This document shows, piece after piece, positions 44,885 to 54,077 of a DNA stretch of 64,000 nucleotides. Numbering within the stretch: position 1 is the first letter of the stretch; each line of letters opens with the position of its first letter. The stretch is from Capsulimonadaceae bacterium (GTDB lineage: Bacteria > Armatimonadota > Armatimonadia > Armatimonadales > Capsulimonadaceae), in assembly GCA_031292625.1 (NCBI GenBank), contig JARLGU010000021.1, forward strand, positions 1 to 64,000, written 5' to 3'. The translations under genes were made by a program, and so were the position numbers. The notes below the pieces were generated by a model, which was not told where the DNA came from, made no database searches, and worked only from the letters and a program-made list of their open reading frames with translations.

Positions 44885-45757
44885 ATGTACGATGTCCCTG
44901 AACAAGCGATCCTTGCGTTTGAGCGCATACACGGCCTGCGAGTTACCGTTCACGACCTCACCGGCTCGCTATGGGCCTTTCTAGCGCCTGACCGGCACGC
45001 CCATAAGAATCCGCTCTGCGGCGCTGTCAAGATGCGCGATGGCGGATTTTACTGCTCTCAGTTGGAAGTCGACGAGCTGCGCACGGAGTTACCGCTGTTT
45101 CCGGAAGGCCGGTATCACATCTGCCACGCCGGTCTTGTTGAATGGGTCGTACCGGTATTCCAGGAGACAAAATTGGCCTGGGTGCTTTTCGCCGGCGCGC
45201 GTATCCCCGGTCAGACGATCGCGGGCGCGCTCCGAATGGGACGGTGGAAAGGAAGCGACGCTCCGTGGCCATCGAGCGCAAGCCTTCCCGAGCAAATCGA
45301 GCGCGCGGAAGCAGACGACATTCTTGAGCATCTTCGTCAACTAGCGGCCCGGCTCTCCCAATGGGCAACGGAACTTCAGCAGGAACGGGATCGGCATGAA
45401 CGAAGCCGCGCCTTCGCTCCGCATTTCGACCAGGAGCAGGATCGTAGCGTACTCATTCGCCGGGTTATCGCGATGATGCATACGGACCATGTGTCGCTCA
45501 AGGATCTTGCCGGAAAACTTTCCTTGAGCGAGAGCCGGACGAGCCACCTTGTCAAGGAGACTTGCGGGGCGACGTTTCAGGACCTGCTAATTGACGCCCG
45601 CATTAAGACCGCGATGGGCTTGCTCAGGACTTCGAGCATGCCGGTCGTGGATGTCGCCGCGTACAGCGGGTTTCGCGACATTGCGCACTTCCACCGCATT
45701 TTCCGCCGCATTACCGGACTTTCGCCCGGCCGCTACCGCGCGCAACGATCGACGTGA
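44885..45757 (+). CDS. AraC-family regulator with PocR sensor domain
   Basis: A 290-residue regulator. Residues 5-165 resemble the PocR ligand-binding domain: FERIHGLRVTVHDLTGSLWAF, NPLCG, FYCSQ and the hallmark ICHAGLVEWVVPVF, with the conserved Cys and His residues. Residues 195-290 are the two AraC helix-turn-helix motifs (LSLSESRTSHLVKETCG and AAYSGFRDIAHFHRIFRRITGLSPGRYR). It probably controls the divergent FAD-oxidoreductase operon and itself. PocR domains bind small hydrocarbon-like ligands or cofactors; the ligand here is unknown. An in-frame longer start lies upstream but overlaps the promoter. Confidence 0.88.
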   Translation: MYDVPEQAILAFERIHGLRVTVHDLTGSLWAFLAPDRHAHKNPLCGAVKMRDGGFYCSQLEVDELRTELPLFPEGRYHICHAGLVEWVVPVFQETKLAWVLFAGARIPGQTIAGALRMGRWKGSDAPWPSSASLPEQIERAEADDILEHLRQLAARLSQWATELQQERDRHERSRAFAPHFDQEQDRSVLIRRVIAMMHTDHVSLKDLAGKLSLSESRTSHLVKETCGATFQDLLIDARIKTAMGLLRTSSMPVVDVAAYSGFRDIAHFHRIFRRITGLSPGRYRAQRST

Positions 45758-45826
45758 CGCCGGGCTGCTTAGAACGCGCAAAAGAAACGCTATCGACAAG
45801 CATCGGAAAGTCGGCAAACAAACTTC

Positions 45827-45855
45827 TTGACACCCGAATATTTCAGTGGTATCAT
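45827..45855 (+). promoter_or_regulatory. Promoter of prepilin gene 1
   Basis: TTGACA (45827-45832) and TATCAT (45850-45855) with a 17-base spacer. The spacer's last bases, TTCAGTG, recur at the same place in the promoter of the neighbouring paralogous prepilin (46889-46917), indicating that the promoter was duplicated with the gene. Confidence 0.75.
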
Positions 45856-45998
45856 ATGGATAGACGTTCATGTGCTACACCATATGACATCCCGTCCAAT
45901 CAGCGAGCCTCTCGTAGCTGGTCGCATAGACTGAAGTTCCATAGAGATCATCTTGGCGGAGCAACTCCCAGAAAACTCGGCCAGAGGAGACATCCAAA

Positions 45999-46784
45999 AT
46001 GAAACGACGCCACGGATTTACATTGATTGAGCTACTCGTCGTAATCGCAATTATTGCGATACTTGCCGCAATTCTTTTTCCTGTATTTGCAACAGCCCGG
46101 GAAAAGGCGCGGCAGAGCGCTTGCTCAAGCAACCTCAAGCAGGTTGGATTAGCATTTGCCCAATACTGCCAGGACTTCGACGAAACGACGCCCTACTGTC
46201 CGTATGATGGAAGTCGCGAGATTCCCGCGTTCCATGCGTTTCCCTACCAATATGGCATCTCCCTGGGTTCCCAGCTCTATCCCTACACAAAGAGTCTCCA
46301 AGTATGGCGGTGCCCGAGCGACAGCGTCGATACGGGCGGCGTCCACAGCTATCTAGACAGCGCCAACGACAACTCGTGTTACGGTTGCAATGGAGGTTTG
46401 GACAATCCCAGCTATCTCTACAATATGTACTTTCTTGAGCTATCGATGCCCAACACGACGGATGGGAGTACATGCTATGAGGTACCTCTTCAGCTAAGCC
46501 AGCTACAGACGCCTGGCAACGACGGAATCGTTTTCGGCGGCTGGAACAATACTTGGTTCTCCGACAACAACGGAACCTGGACGAGACTTGAGGGCTATCC
46601 AACCGCGACAACGCCACAGTTACAGGCCGGTCACAGCAACGGCTGCAACGCACTATTTGCCGACACGCATGTCAAGTGGATCGCAGGCAACGTCCTGCAA
46701 ACGAATCAGGTCAAGGAAACAACGACTTGCGGCAACAAAGCGATACGCTCGTTCGGTGTATGCTCGACCATATTCCACGAGTAG
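45999..46784 (+). CDS. DUF1559-type prepilin-like protein (tandem copy 1)
   Basis: A 261-residue prepilin-like protein. [13 protein letters not shown] leads into the stalk helix, ending [22 protein letters not shown]. The body is rich in Tyr, Trp and Cys ([43 protein letters not shown]). The C-terminal element is [17 protein letters not shown] and the chain ends [11 protein letters not shown], shared with its paralogue. AGAGGAG lies nine bases before the ATG. It is a tandem duplicate of the gene at 47056, with its own promoter; function unknown. Confidence 0.88.
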   Translation: MKRRHGFTLIELLVVIAIIAILAAILFPVFATAREKARQSACSSNLKQVGLAFAQYCQDFDETTPYCPYDGSREIPAFHAFPYQYGISLGSQLYPYTKSLQVWRCPSDSVDTGGVHSYLDSANDNSCYGCNGGLDNPSYLYNMYFLELSMPNTTDGSTCYEVPLQLSQLQTPGNDGIVFGGWNNTWFSDNNGTWTRLEGYPTATTPQLQAGHSNGCNALFADTHVKWIAGNVLQTNQVKETTTCGNKAIRSFGVCSTIFHE

Positions 46785-46888
46785 AATGAATCCATGTCCG
46801 GGCGATATCGCGGACCGCGGAAGAGGGGGTGGGAGCAACTTACCATAAAGTGCGCAACCGGGGCCGGATACACCGGCAATAATCCTGC

Positions 46889-46917
46889 TTGACAAGGCCT
46901 GCATTCAGTGCTACGAT
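46889..46917 (+). promoter_or_regulatory. Promoter of prepilin gene 2
   Basis: TTGACA (46889-46894) and TACGAT (46912-46917) separated by 17 bases. TTCAGTG just before the -10 box matches the paralogous promoter at 45827. The 5' leader is about 130 bases. Confidence 0.72.
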
Positions 46918-47055
46918 ACCAATAGTCATATGCTATGAGACGCCATGTGACTTCTGCGAACGATCGCTGAATTGGCGGCGACCGAATGCTTTCCGCCAGA
47001 GTGCACGTGAAGGACTGGCGATGCGGAACAAGGTCGCGCGAGGAGGGTTAACTCA

Positions 47056-47859
47056 ATGGCACGCTATCGAGGTTTCACGCTCATAGAGCTGCTCGTCGTG
47101 ATCGCAATCATAGCGATTCTCGCTGCAATACTGTTTCCTGTATTCGCAACGGCGCGCGAAAAGGCGCGGCAAGCGACGTGTGCGAGCAACCTGAAGCAGA
47201 TTGGCATCGCGTATGTCCAGTACTGCCAGGACTTTGACGAAGGTACGCCCTATTGTCCCTATGACCCAAACCGCGTAACGCCGGCGTTTGCCGCGGCCCC
47301 GTTCAATTACGGTATATCGCTCGGCTGCCAGCTTTACCCTTATACGAAGAGCACACAAGTGTGGCGGTGTCCGAGCGACACCGTTAACGCGAATCCCATG
47401 GTGCACTCGTACCTGAACTCATCCGGCGATCAGGCCGGCGGATGCTGGGGTTGTTACGGCGGATTGGACAATCCGAGCTACATTTACAATATTTACTTTT
47501 TAGAACTCTCGCCAACCGGGGCCTCGGAAACCACGAACCCAATATCGGAGAAGCCACTCATGGTTTCGCAGTTGTCCACTCCCGCCCTCGACGGCGTCGT
47601 GTTCGGCGCTTGGAGCGGTTGGTGGTTTAACGACTATATCGGCGGCTGGGCTCGTCTGGAAGGATTTCCGACGGCAACCTCGCCCGCGCTTCAGGCGGGA
47701 CACAACTACGGCTGTGAAGCGCTGTTCGCGGACGGACATGTCAAATGGGTGCCAGGAAGCGTCTTGGCGACCAATTCCGCGCTTGAGGCATCCGCCGCAT
47801 GCGGCAAGAATACGCCGCAGCGCGCAACCGGCGTTTGCCCGACTCTATTTCACGAATAA
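47056..47859 (+). CDS. DUF1559-type prepilin-like protein (tandem copy 2)
   Basis: A 267-residue prepilin-like protein, a tandem paralogue of the gene at 45999. [13 protein letters not shown] and the stalk end [22 protein letters not shown]; body motifs match copy 1 ([16 protein letters not shown]). The C-terminal element is [17 protein letters not shown], a standard H-X9-DG, and the chain ends [10 protein letters not shown] strong AGGAGGG (47041-47047) lies eight bases before the ATG. It is followed within 67 bases by a GH99-like secreted hydrolase, so the two are probably co-transcribed. Confidence 0.88.
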   Translation: MARYRGFTLIELLVVIAIIAILAAILFPVFATAREKARQATCASNLKQIGIAYVQYCQDFDEGTPYCPYDPNRVTPAFAAAPFNYGISLGCQLYPYTKSTQVWRCPSDTVNANPMVHSYLNSSGDQAGGCWGCYGGLDNPSYIYNIYFLELSPTGASETTNPISEKPLMVSQLSTPALDGVVFGAWSGWWFNDYIGGWARLEGFPTATSPALQAGHNYGCEALFADGHVKWVPGSVLATNSALEASAACGKNTPQRATGVCPTLFHE

Positions 47860-47926
47860 TGCGTCCGCACTCGACCAACTCTCCTTGGCGGTCGTCGTGC
47901 CATTGCGAACGCATACGGAGAGACAA

Positions 47927-49294
47927 TTGAGCAAATCATGTATCGCGGCTTGTGTGGCGCTCCTTTGCGCCGCCCTTCCAGCAATGGCGGCGGCAGCCCC
48001 TAAATCGCTCGTCGGAAGCGTCATCTGCGGCTATCAGGGCTGGCAATGCTGTCCAGGCGATCCAGCCAATTCGGGCTGGACTCATTGGGCGATCAGCAGG
48101 GAGATCACGCCATCCTCGGTCAACTTCGACTTCTGGCCGGATATGTCCTATTTTGACGGCTGCCCGCAATACCCTGCGGGACAGTTCAAGTACCCCAATG
48201 GCAAGCAGGCGACGCTTTATAGCCCGGTCGATGCACTCTCCGTGAATGCTCAGTTCCGCATGATGGCCAAGCACGGGATTGACGGCGTCGCCCTCCAGTG
48301 CTTTGCAGGCGGTCTCGACAAGCCTGACGGTGGAGGAGGCTGGACCCCAGGTCGCGACAAGCGCTTCGCTCTTGTACTTGCCAACGTCAAGGCAGCCGCC
48401 GAAGCCAACAACCGCGTCTGGTGCATGGAATATGATCTTTCGGGCGTCCCCGCGGAGAATATCATCCCGGTCGTCACCCGCCACTGGACATTTCTAGTCG
48501 ATTCCGGCATCACCAGCAGCCCAGCCTACCTACGCCAAAACGGCCTCCCCGTACTCCTGGTATTCGGCTATTTCGCCAACGCCAAGAGCCACGCGGTGGA
48601 ATATCCCGCCGGTCCGAACCCGATCGGTTCCCAATTGGTCGATTGGTTTCACCGGGACGGCAAATACAAGGCGTTCTTCGTCGCGTCAGGGCAGTGGAGT
48701 TTTCCGGCCGTTAACGACCCGGACTACATCGCTATGATGAAGAAGCCCGACGGGCTCCAGGGCTGGGAGGCGGGCAACAATCCGCCGTGGAACAGCTACG
48801 CCGCACAGGCAAAGTTTTGCCGGGAAAACCACCAGGTGTGGCTACCCGAGATATTTCCAGGCTTTCATTGGTTCAACCTCATGGCGAACACGCACAAAGA
48901 CAAGGGCGCAAAAGTATTCATCGATCGCGACGGCGGCAGGTTTCTATGGCGGCAGTTCCATGAAGCGTCGCTCCTCGGAGCGCAAACGGCGTTTGTCGGG
49001 ATGTTCGACGAATTCGATGAAGGAACGGCCATTCAGCCAGCAACGACAACGCCGCCGTCCGGCCAGCCGCCGGCGGCCTGGCATGACGTTGCGCAGGGCA
49101 CGCCGGGCGAAGCGCCTCTGACGCCTCCTTGGTGGAGCGTAAATCCGAATGGAGCGCAGTTTGACGATTTCGGTCAGGCGCTTCCGACCGACTGGTATCT
49201 GCGCCTGACGGGTTGCGCGACGTCCTATATCGCCGCCGGCAAGCCCGTACCGGAAGCAATCCCAATCCAGCCAAGCGCTGCTACGAGCAGGTAA
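47927..49294 (+). CDS. Secreted GH71/GH99-like glycoside hydrolase
   Basis: A 455-residue exported protein. The TTG start has GGAGA six bases upstream. A signal peptide (CIAACVALLCAALPAMAAAA) precedes a catalytic domain whose first strand reads SVICGYQGWQCCPGD and which contains FDFWPDMSYFDGC and GIDGVALQCF, the pattern of xylosidase/arabinosidase-like proteins of the GH71/99 clan. WCMEYDLSGVP and EVWLPEIFPGF-type segments continue the barrel. Substrate unknown, possibly alpha-mannan or alpha-glucan. Upstream is a prepilin; 12 bases after its stop begins a GntR/LacI regulator. A longer frame upstream lies inside the prepilin gene. Confidence 0.72.
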   Translation: MSKSCIAACVALLCAALPAMAAAAPKSLVGSVICGYQGWQCCPGDPANSGWTHWAISREITPSSVNFDFWPDMSYFDGCPQYPAGQFKYPNGKQATLYSPVDALSVNAQFRMMAKHGIDGVALQCFAGGLDKPDGGGGWTPGRDKRFALVLANVKAAAEANNRVWCMEYDLSGVPAENIIPVVTRHWTFLVDSGITSSPAYLRQNGLPVLLVFGYFANAKSHAVEYPAGPNPIGSQLVDWFHRDGKYKAFFVASGQWSFPAVNDPDYIAMMKKPDGLQGWEAGNNPPWNSYAAQAKFCRENHQVWLPEIFPGFHWFNLMANTHKDKGAKVFIDRDGGRFLWRQFHEASLLGAQTAFVGMFDEFDEGTAIQPATTTPPSGQPPAAWHDVAQGTPGEAPLTPPWWSVNPNGAQFDDFGQALPTDWYLRLTGCATSYIAAGKPVPEAIPIQPSAATSR

Positions 49295-49305
49295 AGTGGG
49301 TCGTA

Positions 49306-50547
49306 ATGGAGAACTATCAGCAAGGACGCAACAAGGTGGCGTACAGAGAGATTAACTTGCGCGAACAAGAAATTCAACATGTGCCAATCGCCGTCTACAG
49401 ACGGATCGAGCAGGATCTCAGATCCAAAGTGCGCTCTGGCGCATGGCGCGCGGGAACGCTGATCCCAAGCCGCAAGGCGTTATCCCGGGAATACGGCGTC
49501 GATCTACGAACCGTGCAGCGCGCGATCGGGCTGTTGCTTGACGACGGAACGCTGTCGGCGGAGAACGGACGCGGGACGTTTGTCACGGATCAATCCACCG
49601 GCAATCCGCGGCTCAGCGGTTGGCTTGAGTCGAAGGACGTCCGCACGATCGGTTTGATTGTTGACCACATTGGAACCACGGCTGAGCATGGCGCTCGGGC
49701 AATCACGCAGTCGATCCACTCGGCGGTTCGCGCGTTCTCGTCGAACTACCGTATCATCACGTTTGAAACAATCGATGCAACCGTTGAGGAAGCGGCGGCG
49801 CACGAGGCGGACGCGCTCGGACTCGTCGAGCACCAAGGGTTGGCTGGCGCGATCGTGTGGCACTCTGGAAGCAGCCAGACAATCCCGATCATGCGCCGGA
49901 TCCTGCAGCACCGGATCCCCATGGTCCTCATCGACCGCCTTCCGCCAGGCCTGAACTGCGACTTCGTCGGCATTGACAATATCTTCAGCGCGCGAGAAGC
50001 CACCGAGTATCTTCTGTCGCTCAGGCACCGGCGGATCGCATTCCTTGCGCCAGCCGACCCGATTTCCAGCCTGGACGACCGCCTGGAAGGCTACAAAATG
50101 GCCATCGAGCGAGCCGGACTGACAGTCGATGAAAATCTGGTGTTCCGTCCGCCGCTCAACGAGAGCTTAGTGCTGGACAAATTGAAGGTTCAGTTCGACC
50201 AGATTGTAACACGCATCCAGACCATGGCGGAGCCGCCGACGGCGATCTTTGCGGCAAACGACGTGCTCGCGCAGCATACGGTCAATGCTCTGGAGGCAGC
50301 TGGTCTCAAGGTTCCCGATTCGATCAGCGTCATTGGAATGGACGACATCGAGCGCTTCTCCCCCCGGCCGCCGTTTCTGACCAGCATGCGCCAGCCGTTC
50401 GACATGATTGGCGAACGCGCCGCGCGCATCCTGCTCGAACGCATGGAATGCCATCCCGACGCCAACGACCCCTTCCCATCGTTCCGGCAAATCCTGCTGC
50501 CTACGAAACTCGTCGAGCGCAAATCCTGCCGCGCGTATACGGAGTAG
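49306..50547 (+). CDS. GntR-type HTH with LacI-type sensor domain
   Basis: A 413-residue regulator. Residues 30-95 are the GntR winged helix (YRRIEQDLRSKVRSGAWRAGTLIPSR and AIGLLLDDGTLSAENGRGTFV). From 110 onward is a periplasmic-binding-like sensor of the LacI/GalR kind ([72 protein letters not shown]). It begins 12 bases after the GH99-like gene and may be co-transcribed with it; it lacks a clear Shine-Dalgarno. It ends three bases from the convergent FAD oxidoreductase. Confidence 0.88.
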   Translation: MENYQQGRNKVAYREINLREQEIQHVPIAVYRRIEQDLRSKVRSGAWRAGTLIPSRKALSREYGVDLRTVQRAIGLLLDDGTLSAENGRGTFVTDQSTGNPRLSGWLESKDVRTIGLIVDHIGTTAEHGARAITQSIHSAVRAFSSNYRIITFETIDATVEEAAAHEADALGLVEHQGLAGAIVWHSGSSQTIPIMRRILQHRIPMVLIDRLPPGLNCDFVGIDNIFSAREATEYLLSLRHRRIAFLAPADPISSLDDRLEGYKMAIERAGLTVDENLVFRPPLNESLVLDKLKVQFDQIVTRIQTMAEPPTAIFAANDVLAQHTVNALEAAGLKVPDSISVIGMDDIERFSPRPPFLTSMRQPFDMIGERAARILLERMECHPDANDPFPSFRQILLPTKLVERKSCRAYTE

Positions 50548-50550
50548 AGG

Positions 50551-51909
50551 CTAGCGGACGCCCGTAACCGGCGATGCCGCGAAATCGCCCAGCCACGCGC
50601 CGCGAGCGATCAGTTCCGTCTGCAGGCAGCGCACGTCGAGGTTTCGCGGGCTTTTCCCCTCCCTGAGCGCCAACGCAGCCGCCGTGCCTGCGGCCTCGCC
50701 CATGGCAATCGTGTTCGCCATGCACCGCACGGCCGAGAGAGCTTCGTGGGTGGCGCTCAAGCACCGGCCCGCGACGAGCAGGTTGTCGACGTTCAGCGGG
50801 ACCAATGAGCGATATGGGATCGTCCAGTAGCGCCCACCGTAAAACTCTCCTGGCAGAAACCGCGTCCCGTCTCCCGTCGGGCTGTGAATATCGATGGGAT
50901 AGGAACCGCAAACGACCGTATCGTCGAACTTGCGGAACGATACGATATCGTTCTCGTTCAGCACATACTCGCCGACGATCCGCCGCGTCTCCCGCACGCC
51001 AATTTTGCCTGCCGTCCAAGATATGAAGGCGTTTTCGAAGCCGGGCACATGCGGTTTCAGGAAGCGCTCAAGAAACTCCCACGCCTGCGTGCGGCCTTCG
51101 ATTTCCGCTTCCGTCAGCGACTTCGCGTCGGAGCCGTCGTAGCCAAGGATCCTGGTGACGTTAAACGCCCGCTCCCCGATCCGGTTCGCGGAGCCCCAAC
51201 TCCCGCTCAGATCCGTCCGTCGCGGGTTCCGAAAGTGCTCCGATTCAGAGACTTTAATGTACTCTCTGACCATGCGATCATAGCCGCCCCACTCTTCGTA
51301 GCGCGTCGTATCGATGTTGCCGACTGCAAACATCAGCGTCATCGACTGCATCTTGCCGTCTTCGCGCCGGCCTTTCTCCATCGGCGCCCCCGCCGATTCC
51401 GCAAGATCGCCGTCGCCCGTAGCGTCGATGAAGATCTTCGCGGCGAGCGCCCTGCGCCCCGCTTTTCCCTCGACAACCGCGTGGGTGATCGTGCCTTCCG
51501 AAGTCACCGCGCGCGCAAAAAGCGTGTGCAGGCGCAAGCTGACTTTGGCCTCCGCAAGCATCTCGATAATGAGCAACTTCAAGCGTTCCGGATCGACGTT
51601 TACACAGGTGCTGCGCGAGACATCGCCCATCGCGGCCCCGAGCGCCTTGAGCCGATTGAACATCTCGGACGCAATGCCGTATACCACCTGCTTTTCGCCA
51701 TCATGAAAGCCCAAAAGCGGCAACCCGCTCACAAGCGTCCCTCCCGGATACCCGGCCGGATCGACAATTAGCGTCTTCGCGCCCAGACGCGCCGCCGCGA
51801 GCGCCGCCCCGATCCCAGCACTGCCCGAGCCAAGAACCAGCACATCGACGGCCTCTTCGACAGGCGTCGAGAGCGTCTCCAACACAACATTCGATTGATC
51901 GTTCTGCAT
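50551..51909 (-). CDS. FAD-dependent oxidoreductase (FAD_oxidored family), third copy
   Basis: A 452-residue flavoprotein related to the pair at 41923-44721 but more distant: VLVLGSGSAGIGAALAAARLGAKTLIVDPAGYPGGTLVSG in the N-terminal FAD-binding part, and FIDATGDGDLAES as the second FAD motif. The C-terminal GEAAGTAAALALREGKSPRNL is typical. The ATG at 51909 is taken because it places the FAD motif close to the N-terminus. It probably forms an operon with the AraC gene at 51974, 64 bases upstream. Substrate unknown. Confidence 0.86.
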   Translation of the reverse strand: MQNDQSNVVLETLSTPVEEAVDVLVLGSGSAGIGAALAAARLGAKTLIVDPAGYPGGTLVSGLPLLGFHDGEKQVVYGIASEMFNRLKALGAAMGDVSRSTCVNVDPERLKLLIIEMLAEAKVSLRLHTLFARAVTSEGTITHAVVEGKAGRRALAAKIFIDATGDGDLAESAGAPMEKGRREDGKMQSMTLMFAVGNIDTTRYEEWGGYDRMVREYIKVSESEHFRNPRRTDLSGSWGSANRIGERAFNVTRILGYDGSDAKSLTEAEIEGRTQAWEFLERFLKPHVPGFENAFISWTAGKIGVRETRRIVGEYVLNENDIVSFRKFDDTVVCGSYPIDIHSPTGDGTRFLPGEFYGGRYWTIPYRSLVPLNVDNLLVAGRCLSATHEALSAVRCMANTIAMGEAAGTAAALALREGKSPRNLDVRCLQTELIARGAWLGDFAASPVTGVR

Positions 51910-51973
51910 TATGAATATCTTTCTACGATCCGCGAGTAGCCGCCGGATCGTGTGTATTGACACTTTGATAAGC

Positions 51974-52744
51974 CTAGATCTTGCTCCGGCTCCTAAACTC
52001 CGACGGGCTCACCCCAAATCGCTGCTTAAAGAGCCTGCTCAAATAGAACGCAGACCGATAGCCGCATTTGTGCGCGATAACGTCGAGCACGTTATCTGTC
52101 TCTACCAGCATGGTTCGCGCATGTTGCAGGCGAATGGCCTCAACGTACTCACGCGGCGTCTGCCCCATCGCGGCATGAAAGCGCCGCACGAGTTGAACCG
52201 GGCTCAGCGAAGCGCCGGCCGCGACTTCGCGCAGAGCCACGCCCTCAAGCGCGCGCTCGCGAAGCTTCCGTGAGACATCCGCGACGAGCGAGTCGCCCGT
52301 CTGCCCGCCGCGTTGCCGGCAGTCCGAGTCGCAAAGGAAGATAATGTCCCGCACGAAGTGCGCCACGCGCGCCAATCGCGCTGGCGCAATGCTAGACGCT
52401 TCCCTGCGCAAATAGGTGAACGTGTTATTCAGCCTGTCCAAATCCGCAACCAAGGCAGCCGTGCACGTCTCGCTCTCCTGAGGAGGGTAAAGCGAGAATT
52501 CCACAAAGTGAAAGGACAGCGGCGTGAGGACTCTGCGTTCCATCGCCACGCCAGGCGGGCAAAGCACGACATCGCCGAGTCCGGCGACGCCGGACAGGTT
52601 CCCCATGTGGTACTCGAAGCGCCCCGACTCGGCGACCAGCACCGCCCAATTCTGGTATGTATCCACCGGCAGCCTAAAACTCGAGGCGGCCGCATTGTAG
52701 GAGTGGGAAATAGCGGTCAGGGATTCAATGGAAGCAAAGCGCAA
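51974..52744 (-). CDS. AraC-family transcriptional regulator (cupin sensor)
   Basis: A 256-residue regulator: an N-terminal cupin-like sensor (about 20-110, with FEYHMGNLSGVAGLGDVVLCPPGVAMERR) and a C-terminal AraC DNA-binding domain (about 155-256; AAGASLSPVQLVRRFHAAMGQTPREYV and AHKCGYRSAFYLSRLFKQRFGVSPSEFRSR). The TTG start has AAGGAG nine bases upstream, and TATAAT lies just before that, giving a very short leader. It probably regulates the FAD oxidoreductase downstream in the same operon. Confidence 0.87.
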   Translation of the reverse strand: MRFASIESLTAISHSYNAAASSFRLPVDTYQNWAVLVAESGRFEYHMGNLSGVAGLGDVVLCPPGVAMERRVLTPLSFHFVEFSLYPPQESETCTAALVADLDRLNNTFTYLRREASSIAPARLARVAHFVRDIIFLCDSDCRQRGGQTGDSLVADVSRKLRERALEGVALREVAAGASLSPVQLVRRFHAAMGQTPREYVEAIRLQHARTMLVETDNVLDVIAHKCGYRSAFYLSRLFKQRFGVSPSEFRSRSKI

Positions 52745-52973
52745 GCACGTATACTCCTTACTGAAATTATAGATATGTGAGCGATAGAAAACTGCATGTA
52801 TCGTCTCGCAGACGCCTCACGCGGCAAAACCATTATACGTCCTAAATCACCTAACAATACGCGTGATTTGAGCAAATATTGAATTCACTTATTCCCAGGG
52901 GTAAAAATGATATATTCGGATATGCATCGTGTGCAACTACGGCATGACCGCCTCGCAATTCCTATATCGGCCG

Positions 52974-53021
52974 AAAAAAACAGAGCCCCTCGGGCGCCGC
53001 AACGTTGGGACCTCCGGGGCT
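52974..53021 (-). terminator. Intrinsic terminator of the MDR gene
   Basis: On the minus strand AGCCCC (53021-53016) pairs with GGGGCT (52989-52984), further paired inward, and is followed after CTG by seven T residues (52980-52974). It lies 15 bases after the stop of the gene at 53037. Confidence 0.75.
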
Positions 53022-53036
53022 TCTACGCCATTCCCG

Positions 53037-53948
53037 TCAGTTCACGATAAGCACGATCTTGCCGCCAGCGTGGCCGCTCTCGCTCAGTTCGTGCGCCTTT
53101 GCGGCGTCCTCAAGCGCAAACGTTCGGGCAATTTGAACGCGGACCGTGCCGTCGACCACGAGATGAGCGAGACGTTCAAGAGCGCTTGCGGAACGGGTCG
53201 CCGGAGTGCCAGCCGAAAACGCGATACCCAGCTCAAACGCCTGCGGATCCGCGATGGTTACAATGCGCTCTTTACCCCCGCGCAGTTCTATCAACGCCGG
53301 GAGAGCTCCCTTCCCTGCCGCGTCAATTGCGGCGTCGACGCCCTGCGGAGCCAGCGCTCGAACGCTTTCGACCAGCCCGTCGCCATAAACCACGGCGATC
53401 GCCCCAAGCGACGTCACATAGTCGCGGTTCGCGGCGCTCGCGGCGCCGATCACGGTCACGCCGCGTTCGACGGCTAGCTGAACCGCAACAGCGCCGACGC
53501 CGCCCGATGCGCCGAAAATCAGCAGTGTTTCGCCCTTTGCCGCGCCGACCGCATTCAGCGCGCGTTCTGCCGTTTCGCCAATTACGGGGATCGCCGCCGC
53601 TAGCGTCCAACTGAGATCAGACGGCTTGATCGCAAACTTGCTTACGAGCGCCAGTTCAGCGTACGATCCTGTGTCGGCCCATCCGAGAACCGCGTCGCCA
53701 ACCGAAACGCCGTCGACGCCGGGGCCGATCTCGTCGACCACGCCGGCAACATCAGTGCCAATTCCGGCCGGCAGCTTTAGCGCGATATATCCCTTCATTT
53801 CGCCGGACCTTACCTTCGCATCGAACGGATTTACTCCCGCCGCCGCAACACGCACGCGGACCTGCCCGGATCCAGGATGCGGATCGTCCGCCTCGACAAG
53901 TCGCAACACATCTGGAGCCCCATACTCGCTAAACTGGATAGCCTTCAT
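53037..53948 (-). CDS. Zinc-free MDR quinone-oxidoreductase-like protein
   Basis: A 303-residue medium-chain dehydrogenase/reductase of the quinone-reductase type: MKAIQFSEYGAPDVLRL at the start, AAGVNPFDAKVRSG, PAGIGTDVAGVVDEIG, and the nucleotide-binding loop IFGASGGVGAVAVQLA. It lacks the zinc-ligand cysteines of alcohol dehydrogenases. It reduces quinones or enones with NADPH, as far as the family allows. AAGGAG at a good distance fixes the ATG at 53948. It is monocistronic with its own terminator, and is divergent from the zinc-ribbon SDR. Confidence 0.92.
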   Translation of the reverse strand: MKAIQFSEYGAPDVLRLVEADDPHPGSGQVRVRVAAAGVNPFDAKVRSGEMKGYIALKLPAGIGTDVAGVVDEIGPGVDGVSVGDAVLGWADTGSYAELALVSKFAIKPSDLSWTLAAAIPVIGETAERALNAVGAAKGETLLIFGASGGVGAVAVQLAVERGVTVIGAASAANRDYVTSLGAIAVVYGDGLVESVRALAPQGVDAAIDAAGKGALPALIELRGGKERIVTIADPQAFELGIAFSAGTPATRSASALERLAHLVVDGTVRVQIARTFALEDAAKAHELSESGHAGGKIVLIVN

Positions 53949-54077
53949 GCTTTCTCCTTCTTTCTCCCTGAGCGTAAAAGTTTTCGTCATACGAGAAACC
54001 ATAGACATACCCATATCGATGCACAAACAAAAACCCCGCTCATCGACCAATCAGGTACACTGATCGCCTGGATAATC

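Noticed and set aside
53626..54077. N-terminal extension of the zinc-ribbon SDR frame upstream of 54078
   Set aside because: The extension overlaps the divergent MDR gene's start and its ribosome site, and adds no conserved sequence.
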